Assembly (NCBI GenBank): GCA_009760855.2
Contig: WPIO01000040.1
Location: forward strand, 800,001 to 864,000
Length of the DNA: 64,000 nucleotides
DNA from: Cristatella mucedo
Taxonomy: Eukaryota; Bryozoa; Phylactolaemata; Cristatellidae
Direction of reading: 5' to 3'
Below are positions 1-10,830 of the stretch, piece after piece. A model generated the notes under the pieces. The model was given only the letters and a program-made list of their open reading frames with translations, had not been told where the DNA came from and made no database searches. The translations under genes and the position numbers were made by a program. Position 1 is the stretch's first letter; every line of letters begins with the position of its first letter.

Positions 1-71
1 ACATCCGCCGCTACCGTCGCCGCGCCACATCCCCCGCGAACGATGCCATTGCCTTCACCAACGCCGCCTTC

Positions 72-89
72 AGCGCCACCGCCGCCGCC

Positions 90-120
<31 letters not shown>

Positions 121-121
121 C
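72..121. repeat. (GCC)n triplet run inside intron 1 of copy L
   Basis: About 16 near-perfect GCC/ACC triplets, starting roughly 10 nt after the exon 1 donor of copy L. On the transcribed strand it is GGC. The matching place in the right unit (near 54430-54460) has only a short, mixed set of triplets. Confidence 0.85.
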
Positions 122-129
122 TTACTCAC

Positions 130-208
130 CGAGGCAGCGTGAGGCCGCCAGCGAGCTGCCGAGCAGCTGAAGCAGCGCTAGCACAATGAGGCTTACTGTT
201 GCAGTCAT
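130..208 (-). CDS. Copy L exon 1: signal peptide of the next MOXD1-like gene
   Basis: 79 nt, same ends as exon 1 of copy M: ATG, 26 residues starting MTATVSLIVLALLQLLGSS, then one base before the GTGAGT donor. The remainder of this gene would lie left of the window. Whether it is intact cannot be judged. Confidence 0.75.
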
Positions 209-610
209 GTCGGTGGGACGCTACGGCAGCACTCGATCGATCGGGGTTCCCGCTAGCCGACGAATGGCGGCCACCCACACTGTAATCAAAGTATGCGCAA
301 AAGTGCCCTCAACGAATGGATAGCGTCAGGCAATTCGGTGGTCGTTTAATAGGTGCGTGCACGTGATGCACCAGTCGTCTGATTGGATTTTGCTCAGCCA
401 AACCTGGACGTCACTTCCTCCAACCTGATCTTGCCCTTGCAAGCTTTACGGCGATTCGAATTGAATTTCAAAGAACCTGAGGGCTTGCGCCGCAGTTTTT
501 GGCAAATTAGATTCACCCGCCTTGCAGAGAAATCTGCAGGTGAGAAATAAAAAGACGACCCTTAAAACTTGCTATGTCCGCGAACGCACGGGACATGGGC
601 TTGTCAGGTT
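209..610 (-). promoter_or_regulatory. Upstream region of copy L
   Basis: Paralogous to 54552-54960. CCAAT box at 379-386 and CACGTG at 360-365 on the same relative spacing as in copy M. Inferred promoter-proximal DNA. Confidence 0.4.
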
Positions 611-946
611 TACTATTTTGCCAGGTAATGATTGTTGTTCTTTGCTATGCCGCAGCTCCTCAGTAAAAAGTATTGAGCAAGCTAAAAATCTATTGCAGAA
701 AACAAGCACACTGGGTTGCATAAAACTGCAAATCGGCACGTTTCTCTGTAGCAGACAGCACTGAAAATAAGACGTAGAGTAGAGCATGTCTGGCCAATCG
801 TGGCGGCAACGTGCTTAGGCCACCGATATCGGTGCATTGGTTTGGACTAGTACTAGACGTGCTGTTGGGTATAATATTACACTACGAGAATTGTCTCAAA
901 GACCTATTATTCGTTGTTTGCAAAGGAGATTATTCGTTCTTTGCAA

Positions 947-1090
947 GGGTTTATCTGCAGAATGGGTAGAGGGTTTATCTGCAGAATGGGTAGAGGGTTT
1001 ATCTGCAGAATGGGTAGAGGGTTTATCTGCAGAATGGGTAGAGGGTTTATCTGCAAAATGGGTAGAGGGTTTATCTGCAGAATGGCTCCT
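947..1090. repeat. 24-bp minisatellite, six copies
   Basis: Unit GGGTTTATCTGCAGAATGGG followed by TAGA, at 947, 971, 995, 1019, 1043 and 1067, the last one partial. The paralogous site at 55265 has only two. Open frames across it are repeat artefacts. Confidence 0.95.
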
Positions 1091-1224
1091 TTTCTTTCCA
1101 CTGAGCTCCTCCTTATGAAACTCCACGTGGCCACGACTGAGCACTGCACGCTAGAAATTAGACTAACTAGCTCTTTCTGTGGAGACTGAGCTATTTCACG
1201 TTCAGTTGGCTCCTGAAAAAAAGA

Positions 1225-2024
1225 AGCCACGCCTCTCTCAGCAACTAGCGATAAATGTGGATGCTCGGTTAGTCAGCAAAGGCGAGATGTTTAGCAATGC
1301 GTCATCTTTGCTGGTGGAGCTGGAACGGCTACCAGTTGATCGACGGACCAGAGCTAAATATTCGCAATCGGACCATCTAGGCTCCCTTCTTCTATTCAAG
1401 GCTTGGCTGTTTCTTAATAGCCAAACTGCTGCATCACTTTACCTTGCGGGAGCTCTTAGGCAGTCCGCGGACAATACCGCGCTTGTGCCATTCCATCGGT
1501 TCAAGACCGCTTGCAAGAGCATATGTCACTTAATTCTTTGGCTTCAGCCTATCTCTCAGATCTACTCCCCCACCAGGCCAAGCATCGTACCGCCAGCTTT
1601 TCGGAATCCAACAGTTTACCAATACCTGGTAAAAACCTCCAATCCTTTGGAGACCTTGCATTTAGTTAGCACGCTTCCAAAGTCTGGAACTCACTTCCGA
1701 CCTGCTCCACAACATCCCCAGACTTGACCACATTTAAAAAGAACTTAAAACACACCTATTTAGGACGGCATTTAGTGGGTCCCTGTGATTCGTCCTTCAT
1801 GTGCTCATGAGTGCTGACACTGTGCATGCTGCCACTAACTACATTTGCATTCTGACCCTGTGCATGTCACCCCTAACCACGTCATTTATCTTGTTTATCA
1901 AGCACGATATTACTCGCCATTCAATCGCGGTTCCCTTTGCAGCAAATGTATAACGTCTAGAAAGAAATTGAGTTCTCTTAGGGCGCTTTATCAAGTGCAT
2001 TATTATTATTACTATAAGGCTACT
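1225..2024 (+). mobile_element. CR1/L2-type LINE relic (family A), left unit
   Basis: Frame-broken reverse transcriptase C-terminal sequence: DARLVSKGEMF..LVELERLPVDRR, then SDLLPHQAKHR in another frame, then TTFKKNLKTHLFRTAFSG. It ends with the family 3' end (GATTGAGTTCTCTTAGGGCGC, then ATT repeats). The same relic is at 55470-56235, so it was inserted before the large duplication. Confidence 0.8.
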
Positions 2025-2084
2025 GAATTACAGCTGGAACTTTAGAGATTCAATAAATTGGAGCAGGCACTTCCTCTTTCGCTG

Positions 2085-2130
2085 GACATGTACAGTAATA
2101 ATAATTCGAAGTAAAGTAATAATAATTCTT
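2085..2130. other. Deletion breakpoint relative to right unit
   Basis: Left of here the sequence follows 54.35-56.32 kb; right of here it follows 58.53 kb onward. The 2.2 kb in between in the right unit, holding exons 13 and 14 of copy R, is absent. The junction itself is AT-rich (AATAATAATTC repeated). Confidence 0.75.
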
Positions 2131-2659
2131 CTGCAATCATAATTTTTCTGACTCAAGCTCACCGTAATTTACCTATGTGCAGGATGTTTGGTTATCAGAC
2201 GGTAGTGTTAGGTAACTCGACAGTTGCTAGGGCAGCTTACTACCCCTAGGTTTCTGAAAGAAATGAGGGAATACTTTGGAATTAAATTTACTAATATTTC
2301 AACACTAAAATTATTTAACAGATTAAAAATCAAGTTTATTTGTATAAAATTTCGGTGTTTGTTCTATGGTGTGCACTTTAAACCTGATCGTTTTTTATAT
2401 TTAATTTACGTGAGTACAGCACATATGCATCATTATTCATTAAATGCTTCAGATAAATCTTGATTGCAGTATTTGAAAAGTCACATTTGTCAAGTTACTT
2501 AGCGGAGATCATCAAATGGCTTCATATTTCTCCAAACCAAAGGTAGCACTGATGATAAAATGTTTGAATTCTTATTCTGAAGTGCAGTATATACGTATGT
2601 AGATGGCCCCTGCTGAAGCACAAAAAAACGCTAATGCCGTGGCCATTTCTGGGTATCTG

Positions 2660-3075
2660 GCAGAATTTATTTACTTCTGCAGCATCGGTTGCCATCAATT
2701 GAAATACTGGCTCAGAGCCACTAGTTAGTTTTCCTGGTGTGTTGCAGGCTCGAAATTTAGGTGTCGTTTTCCGCCACAGCCTAACTTGCAAAAGCTTCGT
2801 TCGGAAGGCTGGTTCTACAGCTAGCCACCACGTTCGATTGGCTGGGCTACCAAATAAAAGCAACTAGGCCACTGAAAATGGCTATTAATATGGCTGCAAG
2901 GCTAGTTTTGAAGTCCCACAGATTTGACAATGTGTATCCTTTGCTAAAAGAGCTAGGATGGCTGTCGGTTGATCTACAGATACAGAGCAAAGCTCTTACG
3001 ATGATCCACAAGGCATACTTCTATGCTACTCACTACCTCAACTGCTCTCCTGACTCTGCTGTGCTTCCCACTTGG
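2660..3075 (+). mobile_element. LINE relic (family B), left unit
   Basis: Fragments of the reverse transcriptase C-terminus: ARNLGVVF-like sequence near 2750, then NMAARLVLKSHRFDN and LLKELGWLSVD. About 95 bp present in the right-unit copy (near 59256-59350) are missing here. Confidence 0.7.
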
Positions 3076-3079
3076 TAGT

Positions 3080-4289
3080 TGTTGCATTAGATAAAGTCTG
3101 CTAGCTACCGAATGCCTACCCAAAGCCACTTAGGCTATAGAGTGTGCTATTCAAAACATTCCTGTGTAACACCCACATGTCTTTGGGCCTTTGTAGAGCT
3201 TCAGACTGAGATTCAATACCTGACCTTTGAAAATCCAAGGGAACTAGATTATTTCAAAGTTTGGAGCAATCCAGGATGGTACAAAGCTTTGCCAAGGGTT
3301 TCTTTGTGGGTCAGAGTATAAACTCGGCTCTGTATCCGTGGATCGACTGGTAGCCACTGCAGCTGCTACATTTACGGAGGCACGAAACTTAGTTTCTGGA
3401 ATTCCAAGATCATTTAACCAAGATTACCCGTACGGAAATGTGCAATGTTGAGTTCTTTCTTTTTCAGCCGCACCAGTAATGCGTATTAAAGCGCTTCACT
3501 TCTAACTGACTCGCACTGTGGCCTTGAAGTCACCTTGACCGCTTGATGCTGGAGAGCCCGATGACGAACAGCAAACTTAAGCCGGTTTATAAAAACCAAT
3601 AACATCTAGGTAGTACCACTAATAAGTGTTGTGGTGGGAATTTAAGATTTGCACTAATGATTTGGTAGCATGTCTTTAATTGTTAAGTCTAAACTATTAA
3701 TTGAGTGCATCGAGTACTAGTGATACTTTTGAGTCGAGTTGACAAAATAAATGAATGAGAGAACTAAACAAAGTTTTGGTGTGGTTACAATGTTCGGGCT
3801 CAGAGCTGGGCTGTGTATGCAGCTGATCGACCGAAGGGGTCTCATTGGAAGAAACACTGAAACCTAACGCTAGCACTATTAACATACTCTAATCAGGTAT
3901 CCACAAAGCTCTGCACTTCTGAGCTATATTCGTAGCTAAGTGTAAAGCTACAGCTGGCACTCCGAATGACCGTGCGTTTCGCAATCAAGGCTTTTTCGTT
4001 GGTGCCCATAGTTCAGATTCTGTTAGATGATGAAACATAGTTTCTGTCAATCAATGCCTAGTAGACCGGCGTTTAGGAAAGCCAGAGGCAAATCGGTGTT
4101 AAATATTGTGTTTTTTTAATACGCCCTAAGTCTCACGAACCTGTGCTGCCAGCTCTTGTGCAGAGGAATATTGGCAGCATGCAGCACACAGTATGCAGAT
4201 GTAGATGTAGCAGCATGCAGATGTAGCATGCAGAGGCTGCACATGAAGCTGAGGCAAAGCTGTCGTCTAGTGGTTTCAGTAATGCTTAC
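3080..4289. other. Non-coding, shared in part with 59.6-60.3 kb
   Basis: No gene seen. From about 3590 it is paralogous to 59615 onward. At 4164-4236 a short degenerate repeat of about 12 bp (ATGCAGATGTAG) is conserved in the right unit at 60195-60262. Confidence 0.6.
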
Positions 4290-4414
4290 CGAGTTCATCA
4301 CGAAGATATCCAATGAGTATCCATTGAAGTAGCCATTCCTCAATCAAAGAAACAATCTCAATCGTCCAGTTAGCTCCGTCTAAACCTGTGTTTAAGACGG
4401 ATTCCCATTGAAAT
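4290..4414 (-). pseudogene. Copy P exon 12, frameshifted
   Basis: Homologous to exon 12 of copies M and R, with acceptor TTTTTCAG and donor GTAAGC preserved. It is 125 nt, not 124: one extra base lies in GAGGAATGGCTAC near 4338-4343, where M and R keep the frame. After it the reading frame leaves the family sequence (ISLDICVTNS is lost). Exons 13 and 14 are absent downstream. Confidence 0.85.
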
Positions 4415-6349
4415 CTGAAAAAAAAAGAAATTCTGCATCACAGCTAACCACGGTGGTGGCATTTTCGCTGCTAGCTCGTTGACATAGGGGGCCGTCGCAA
4501 AAGTAACCCTTAAGGGTTCTTAGCAAAGAAAAATAATACCAATTGATTTGACCAATGTGATTGTAGTGAGATCAATGTTTCAGCTGGATCGACGACGAAT
4601 TTTTAAGTGCTAGGTGCCTTAGTAGCTCGCCTTGCGCCGAGTAAACATGAATTCTACTCGGCAACAGTGAGCCAGTTGGCCTTGAACCGATCGAGTTTGC
4701 TCCGGGTGGTCAGTTTGACTGGGTTCAGTCTATAAAACGGGGCTCTGCGATTATGCTTGCAGCAGCTATTGACATGAAAGTGCTGTCGCACTGTTGGTCA
4801 CAAGTTCTTCAAACAATCCGAATTTCGGCCTCGGCATTGGATTTTAATTGAGCCTAATAGTTAAAGGATGGCATGCAAGTTTTTTTTTATTTGAAGCTTT
4901 AATAATAATAGAAATTGCCTTCAATGAAGCTCCCCCCCCCCGGAGAACTCAGTCCCTTTCTAGGCACTTTACATTCTCTAATATTCACTACTCCCAAATT
5001 GTAATGATGCGGAACTGGTTGTGTCGTAATTGATGGTCAGGCAGCATCAATTGTTAGGTAATTTAATAGGCAGTCGATTTTGCCATGTCCTTCAAGCTAA
5101 GCTGGAGTTACGCTCCACACTTTTGCCGGTCAGTTTTTACCTACTTAGAAAATCGTGCAAAAGTTTCTGTACACGTTGGCTGCTGTTGAATACATGTAGC
5201 CAATTCATGGATTTTGAATAGACTGCTTCACGTTGCCGTAGACGTGGACGGACTTGTTGCAATTCACTCTTCGTTTCAGAAGTGTTCACCAACAGTCGGC
5301 AGAAGGCATGCATACCCGGGTGAGTGGGCTCGCATTTTGCATGCGTGCCTAGTGTGTGCGTGTTAGCATGAGTGACCGACTGAATGCCTTCGTGCTTGAG
5401 TGCCTTCGTGCCTGAGTGCAAGCATGTGTGTTTGTGTGTGTGTGTGTGTATATATGCGTGTGTGTGAGCTCGTGTGTGTCTGTGTGTGTGTATGTGTGTG
5501 TGTGATTGTGTGCGCGTGTGTGTGTTTGTTTGTGTGTGTGTGTTGATGCCGTACCGATCAATAAGTAACTAGTCACGCGCCGAAGGTCGAATCTTGACGA
5601 TGGCCATTCACAGCATAAGGAAGCAGCGTAAGCAAGCGGGCGTTTAAACCACAGAGAGTGCTGTGATAATGACATAAGTATGTTAACCGTAAAGTCACGT
5701 GATGTAATCTTTGATAACTATAGGCCCGGCTGGCTGCTAAGTCGAATAGGCCACTATAAGAGATAGAATACGTGGCTCGTTTTCTCATTCGGCTTGAGAT
5801 GTTTCCAAGCACTTTGCACGTAACTCGCAGTTCTTTCAACTTACGAAAAAAGTCACTGCTTCCTTAAAAATAGAATTATTTCAGGTGATTATATGTCGGC
5901 CCACCTATGTAGGCCCAAAACATCGTGGATGCTCAAGAATATGTTATAACATAAATTTGCAATATTAAAATAAAATAAAATATAAAATAAAAAAAAATAA
6001 ATAAGATAATATAATATGATAATATATATAATAATATAATCTAAAATAAAAAGATTGCTATATTATAGAATACTCTTCGAAGAACTAAAAAATATACAGC
6101 CTTGAAGTTAAGATTCGCCATATTTTGGCTCTGTCAAGAGGCATGTAAACTACGTAAACATGTGCCTCTACTCACATAATTTTCTGATTGTCAAAGAGCA
6201 ACAAGATAGAATGACTGCCAATTGAGTATAAGGTTAAATAAAAAATTACTTGAAAATTGCCACTTGAAGTAAATTTAAAATTCACTGACACATTTCCTAT
6301 TAGTTCTCATAACGAATCTCAAATGCATGCTAAAAGAGCTTATACTAAC
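4415..6349. other. Copy P intron 11
   Basis: No gene seen. Contains a TG-rich microsatellite (5424-5541), AT-rich DNA (5950-6062) and sequence paralogous to 60.4-63.3 kb, where a LINE sits inside the TG tract. Confidence 0.6.
5424..5541. repeat. (TG)n microsatellite, interrupted
   Basis: TG runs broken by TATA, GCGTG and TTTG. The right-unit equivalent is split by the LINE at 61155-62510. Confidence 0.9.
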
Positions 6350-6495
6350 GATTCTCTGCGTCTGTTTAGCAAATCGTACAGTGGGTCAGCATCGTCATAA
6401 CGGAAAAGAGGAGCTGTCTGGCAGAGCTTAATGTCGGTACAAGGGTAATAGAAGATGAACGACAGGCACATCTCTTGCATCGTTCCTGGTCCGCC
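6350..6495 (-). pseudogene. Copy P exon 11
   Basis: 146 nt, same as copy M. It reads GGPGTMQEMCLSFIFYYPCT and keeps the CuM Met ligand; the frame is open. The donor is GTTAGT where M and R have GTAAGT, a weaker splice site. Classed as pseudogene because the copy as a whole is broken. Confidence 0.8.
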
Positions 6496-9223
6496 CTACA
6501 GCGAGCGCGCCTCACGCGTCACACTCGGCTTGCTCTCTACAGCCAGCGCCTCTTTAGCATCACCGCCTCAGTCTGCCATTACTGCAATGATATGTTTCAG
6601 CTTCTGAAAAATTCAGTTACTGGGAAAGTCATTGAAGAGATGTATCACTGGCTAATGATCACATTAAGCACACAAAGTCACAAATATCGTAATCTTGTAA
6701 ATATCCCTGTATCAGGAATCTTTTTTGCTCAGCTTGTAGTTTGCCAGCTGCCAGGAAGACTTGCATGTTTTTCCCTAGGTGGCTGGTGGGACAAGGAGAA
6801 GGTGCGGAGCTACTTCCGCTTGAGCTGGAGTGACTGATAGACGTGTAAATAGGACCACTCCATCAGTCCATCAATCAAATATTTAAGATGGATGTGGCAA
6901 CATTTTCGATGCATGCTGGCCCTTTGCTGGGAACTTTGGGCTTGCTGTTGGTTGGATGCCGTCTGTAAGTCAGGCTCAAGCAAGCTCAAGTGTAGGGGCC
7001 AAAAAGGACGGGCGAGACCCACGGCGAGCCTGTGTGAGATCATTGAACCGCCGATCGTGAGATTAGTCAAACTTGCAGTAAAAGTTGGAACGGCTGTCAA
7101 AAAAGCTTCAAAATAGTGTGATTGTGTGCATGGCATACAACCCTTTGGCAAGGTAGACAAAGTAAAAGGTGTAAACTGTGCAGGTCAGCGGATTCAGTAG
7201 TCTTTTTAAATAGCTGCAAAAGCGAGCATTTGTGCATAGCCGAAAATTATTGTTGCCTGCTGCAAGGGTCACATCCATGATTTGGGCATGGAAGTGAGAA
7301 AACCTTTTCCTTTTGTTGATAAACAGCTTACCGTATTTTGCCTTGGCCGAGCGAAAAAAGATTGCTTATAGGCAAAGACCTGAGAACAATTTCATCACCT
7401 TCCAGCTAACTATTTTTACAGTTGAGTGCGAGCCGGTATGCAGCTCGCAGATGGGCCTTGAGTCTTGGAAGATTTCTGACTCAGGAAAACACGTTTTTTT
7501 GCTAAATTTATTAAAACCAGAGGTTTTCTTAGCAGTGAAAATAACTATGCTGGCATTTATTTTAAAAGATAGTGCAAATATCTTGTTGGACTATCGAAGA
7601 TATTTAGCTGAAACTTACTTTGTGCCTATCAGGTATTCAAAGTTTTTTGCAAGAGCCTTGCTACCCTTACTCTTTCCTCCATCAACATTGGCAACTCGTG
7701 CACCCCATGAACTAGAATAAGTGCTTAGCTTGGTCAGTTTAAAGTTTTAGTCATCAGAATTTATTTCATCTTAGGAATCTGTTGATATGCGTCTTCAGCT
7801 AGATATCTAACTCGCCCACCCTTTTCTAGGACTGCAGTTGTCCAGAGCTTCTATTCTAAAATTCAATGCTGTAGTACACTGAAATAATCTCACAGCGAAA
7901 GCAAGAATCACTGTTGGTGGGAATTACGTTGGGTGATTATTGTCTTCTGTTTTCTCTTTTTCTCCAGGCAAATACATGCGGAAATGCTAGAAATCGTGTT
8001 AACCTTTTATTAATATTTGTTAATATTAATGGTCTGCTGTCTTAAAGAGATCTAAATTAAGTGAAGAAACAACTGTCGCGACACGTATTCGTCTGCATTT
8101 TTGTAATTTCAGCAAGAAGATCAACTGATAAGTACACCCCGATGCTGAGTGCTTAATCAACGTCGGATGCTTGGAAAACATTTTGTTTAAATGCGGCTTC
8201 GATATGGTGAAGCTCGATTTGTAGAGCCTCGCTACTAAAGGCTTCGAACTGGTAAAGTTCAACCCTTGCGATTATGTGAAATATTGCATTTCTGTTTTAA
8301 GAACCTGCACGACTTGAATAATTTTTGAGTCCACTTCTTGATCTTGAATTTCACTCGAAAAGCCATTATCTTAGGATATGGTGGTCAATCGGACTTTTTG
8401 CTTAATAAGGCTTAAAGATTTACTTGATGCCGCAGAACATGCAAACGACTCTACTTTTGCTTAAAAAAGGGTTACAATAACCCTCACAGAACAGGACAAG
8501 AGCTCAGCGAAAGTTCACAGAACTTGACAAAAAAAGGTTATGAAATTCCCAGAATTATCGTCTCTGCGAAACCTTTGACAGCATTAATGTAAGAGCGTTG
8601 AATGGTTATTGATAGATGCTTAATTTTTTCGACGAAGATGTTCATGCACAATGCCCTGTAGGGGCTGCTGAACTTATATCAATCCCCCCAAAGTGAGGTA
8701 AATGCGGCACACATAACCAGTGCTAGTTTTTCGTATATGTGTAACATCTAATGGTGACGCAAAAAACGCTGCAAAGGTGTTTTTTTGGCGTTGGCTACTC
8801 GTGTAGGTGCGACGACCACAGCAAAGCACAACAGCAACTATGCAAGCCCATTCGGTTAATAACGAATATATTTATTTAACTAATAACTATATACTCCCGC
8901 AATTTATATGAATATCTGCACCGCACCAGACGTAATGCAGTTCTCATTAATTAAAAGAGCAAAATACAAAAGTTTAAGCATCACACAGTGTCGCATTTTA
9001 CGTTGTTTAAACTATAAATCAAGGCATATCCCAATGACGGTTATTTTATTCTAATCATATAAAAATATTAGGTGTTGGGATAACTGGAAGGCTCAAGCCC
9101 TCTCATTAATATTCCAGCTTGCACTAAACCAGATATTTGTGAACACTGAAAGCATTCAGGTGCCAGTTCACGTTATCAAGCCTGGGTGCTGCAAAAGTGA
9201 TAGAAAAAAGTAAGAGTCCAAAA

Positions 9224-9324
9224 ACTACGATCATCAGCAGATGTAGCTCTGAGCATGGACTACGGTCATGCAGATTTAGCTCTGAGCAAGAACTACGATC
9301 ATGCAGATTTAGCTCTGAGTAGGA
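9224..9324. repeat. 33-bp tandem repeat, three copies
   Basis: Units begin ACTACGATCAT/ACTACGGTCAT at 9224, 9259 and 9292 and each contain GCAGATTTAGCTCTGAG with small changes. Confidence 0.85.
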
Positions 9325-9399
9325 AATCTGGCCCAGTTCATCGATGCCAAAGTAGCAGAAAATTTACGTTCATGCGTTCACATGCTATATTGGTAGTGA

Positions 9400-9525
9400 A
9401 TTCGCGGTGCCTATGGAAATTACATTTCGTCGAGTAACGAAGGAGCCCTGTGGCATATGTGTAAGAGATTAAGTTTTCTTAGGGCAGTATATCAGTAAAG
9501 TGTATTTTTTTATTATTTTTTCCAT
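9400..9525 (+). mobile_element. SINE 3' remnant
   Basis: GAGCCCTGTGGCATATGTG, then AGAGATTAAGTTTTCTTAGG and a T-rich tail, the same order as the SINE at 11790-11965. Confidence 0.45.
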
Positions 9526-9951
9526 TACCTGCCTTAATTGCGTCTAAAAATACAAAAATTAACTGAGAGCTAATCAAATTATTCGAAGCGACGTAGTATC
9601 AAATTAAATTTTGAATGGGGGCATCTCGAAGAGATATTACTTTGAGCATTCACTCAACTCCCTGTTAGAATGTCCTAAGATATGTCCTAATCTTCCAACA
9701 TGATATCCCTTGGAGGTGAACAATGCATACTTTTAGAATTTGCTTTACTAGCTTTTACGGGCTTTAATTGCACTTTATACCTCAAAAGAGAATCGTTGGC
9801 AGCAGAGAAGGACCAGCGTTTTCCAGATAGTGCTATCCAATTAGGCTAATACAATCTAACGCTGTAGAGGATGATTTAACGGGAAGTAAGAAGCAAGAAG
9901 TGCTTGCTTTACATTGAGGCTATGCTATTATGATACTATGCCTAATCTTAC

Positions 9952-10011
9952 CAGCGTCGTTGAATTTTTGTCTGAAGAACTCATCGAACAGATTGTCTGA
10001 AGTATATCTCC
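9952..10011 (-). pseudogene. Copy P exon 10
   Basis: 60 nt, reads GDILQTICSMSSSDKNSTTL, acceptor CTGTAG, donor GTAAGA. Frame open and phase the same as in copy M. Confidence 0.8.
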
Positions 10012-10102
10012 CTACAGCACACGATTGACAAAGTAATCAGAAAAGCAAACAATAATTCAAGCACTTTGGAGTTGCATCTTCTCAAGAGCTTTGATCGCTC
10101 AC

Positions 10103-10152
10103 CGGAAGTATGAAGTAGATCACTCACCGGAAGTATGAGCTTTTTGTTGTCA
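10103..10152. repeat. 25-bp tandem duplication spanning the exon 9 donor
   Basis: The exon end plus donor (CATACTTCCG then GTGAGTGATC) occurs twice in a row on the minus strand, the second with GTGAGCGATC. Use of the second donor would add 25 nt and shift the frame. Confidence 0.8.
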
Positions 10153-10316
10153 AGATTACTCAACTCCTGGTAGGCGAAGTCGTAATAGGGATCAGCGGCC
10201 ACGACTGGAAGTTGTGTATTATTAGAGGACCGGAAGTGACGCAAAGTTATTGCTCGGCCCAGATGATGTGAGTCCAATGCCACTGCGAAAGCTTTGATGT
10301 CAGTCTCGGGTAAACT
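10128..10316 (-). pseudogene. Copy P exon 9, CuM ligand changed to Asp
   Basis: 189 nt, same as copy M; acceptor TTTTCTTACAG, donor GTGAGT. The motif reads VALDSHHLGRA where the family has HxHHLG and copy M has LHSHLLGRA; the first CuM His is a GAC codon. DPYYDFAYQ is kept. The frame is open, so the loss is a substitution and not a frameshift. Confidence 0.88.
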
Positions 10317-10830
10317 CTGTAAGAAAAAAGATTGTTGGAAATAAAACAGGCTTCCGAGTACACAGGATTCCTTTTGAGTGGAGCAACCTAAAGTCAGAAA
10401 ATGTGGATACACCAGAATGGCAAAAGCTTTATAAAAGCTGCAGTAACTACATGCGATTATCAGAACTAGTAAACCGCGATGAACATCGTGAACTCATTTT
10501 ATCACAAAAAGCATGCGAATCTATTCAAACATCTTGGAATCTCGATGCCTAAGCAAAACAGCCAACTCCAACTAAATGTCCTGATATCAAGGAGTGAAGG
10601 ACCTTCACCCTAGTTTAAAATAGCTACATGCTAGTTCATCTACTCTTAGTGTGTACGAAACCAACTCAGTTTTCGGTAATACTTTTTATCTAACTATTCC
10701 TGGAGGCCGCCCACATACAGTCGCCAACACCAACTTAACAATCAAGTCTACCTACTTTCAACCTACGTAAACTTCCTAAATTTGGGAGCGTCTAAGACAG
10801 CTATACCTCATCTAAATTAGTCCATGCATT
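10317..10830. other. Copy P intron 8, unassigned part
   Basis: Near-exon part resembles copy M at 28.76-28.95 kb. Nothing else recognised. Confidence 0.5.

Larger units (their letters stand above)
6496..9951. other. Copy P intron 10
   Basis: No exon recognised. 6475-7100 is close to 63440-63970, and more distantly to 25.0-25.9 kb; 7.2-9.1 kb is distantly related to 26.0-28.1 kb in copy M intron 10. Open frames here do not show conserved reading frames between copies. Confidence 0.6.

Noticed and set aside
947-1090. CRISPR array
   Set aside because: The 24-bp units are directly adjacent with no spacers, in a eukaryotic genome; it is a minisatellite.
1179-1727. 182-codon plus-strand frame
   Set aside because: LINE reverse transcriptase remnants joined across frames; the paralogous site has a different frame structure.
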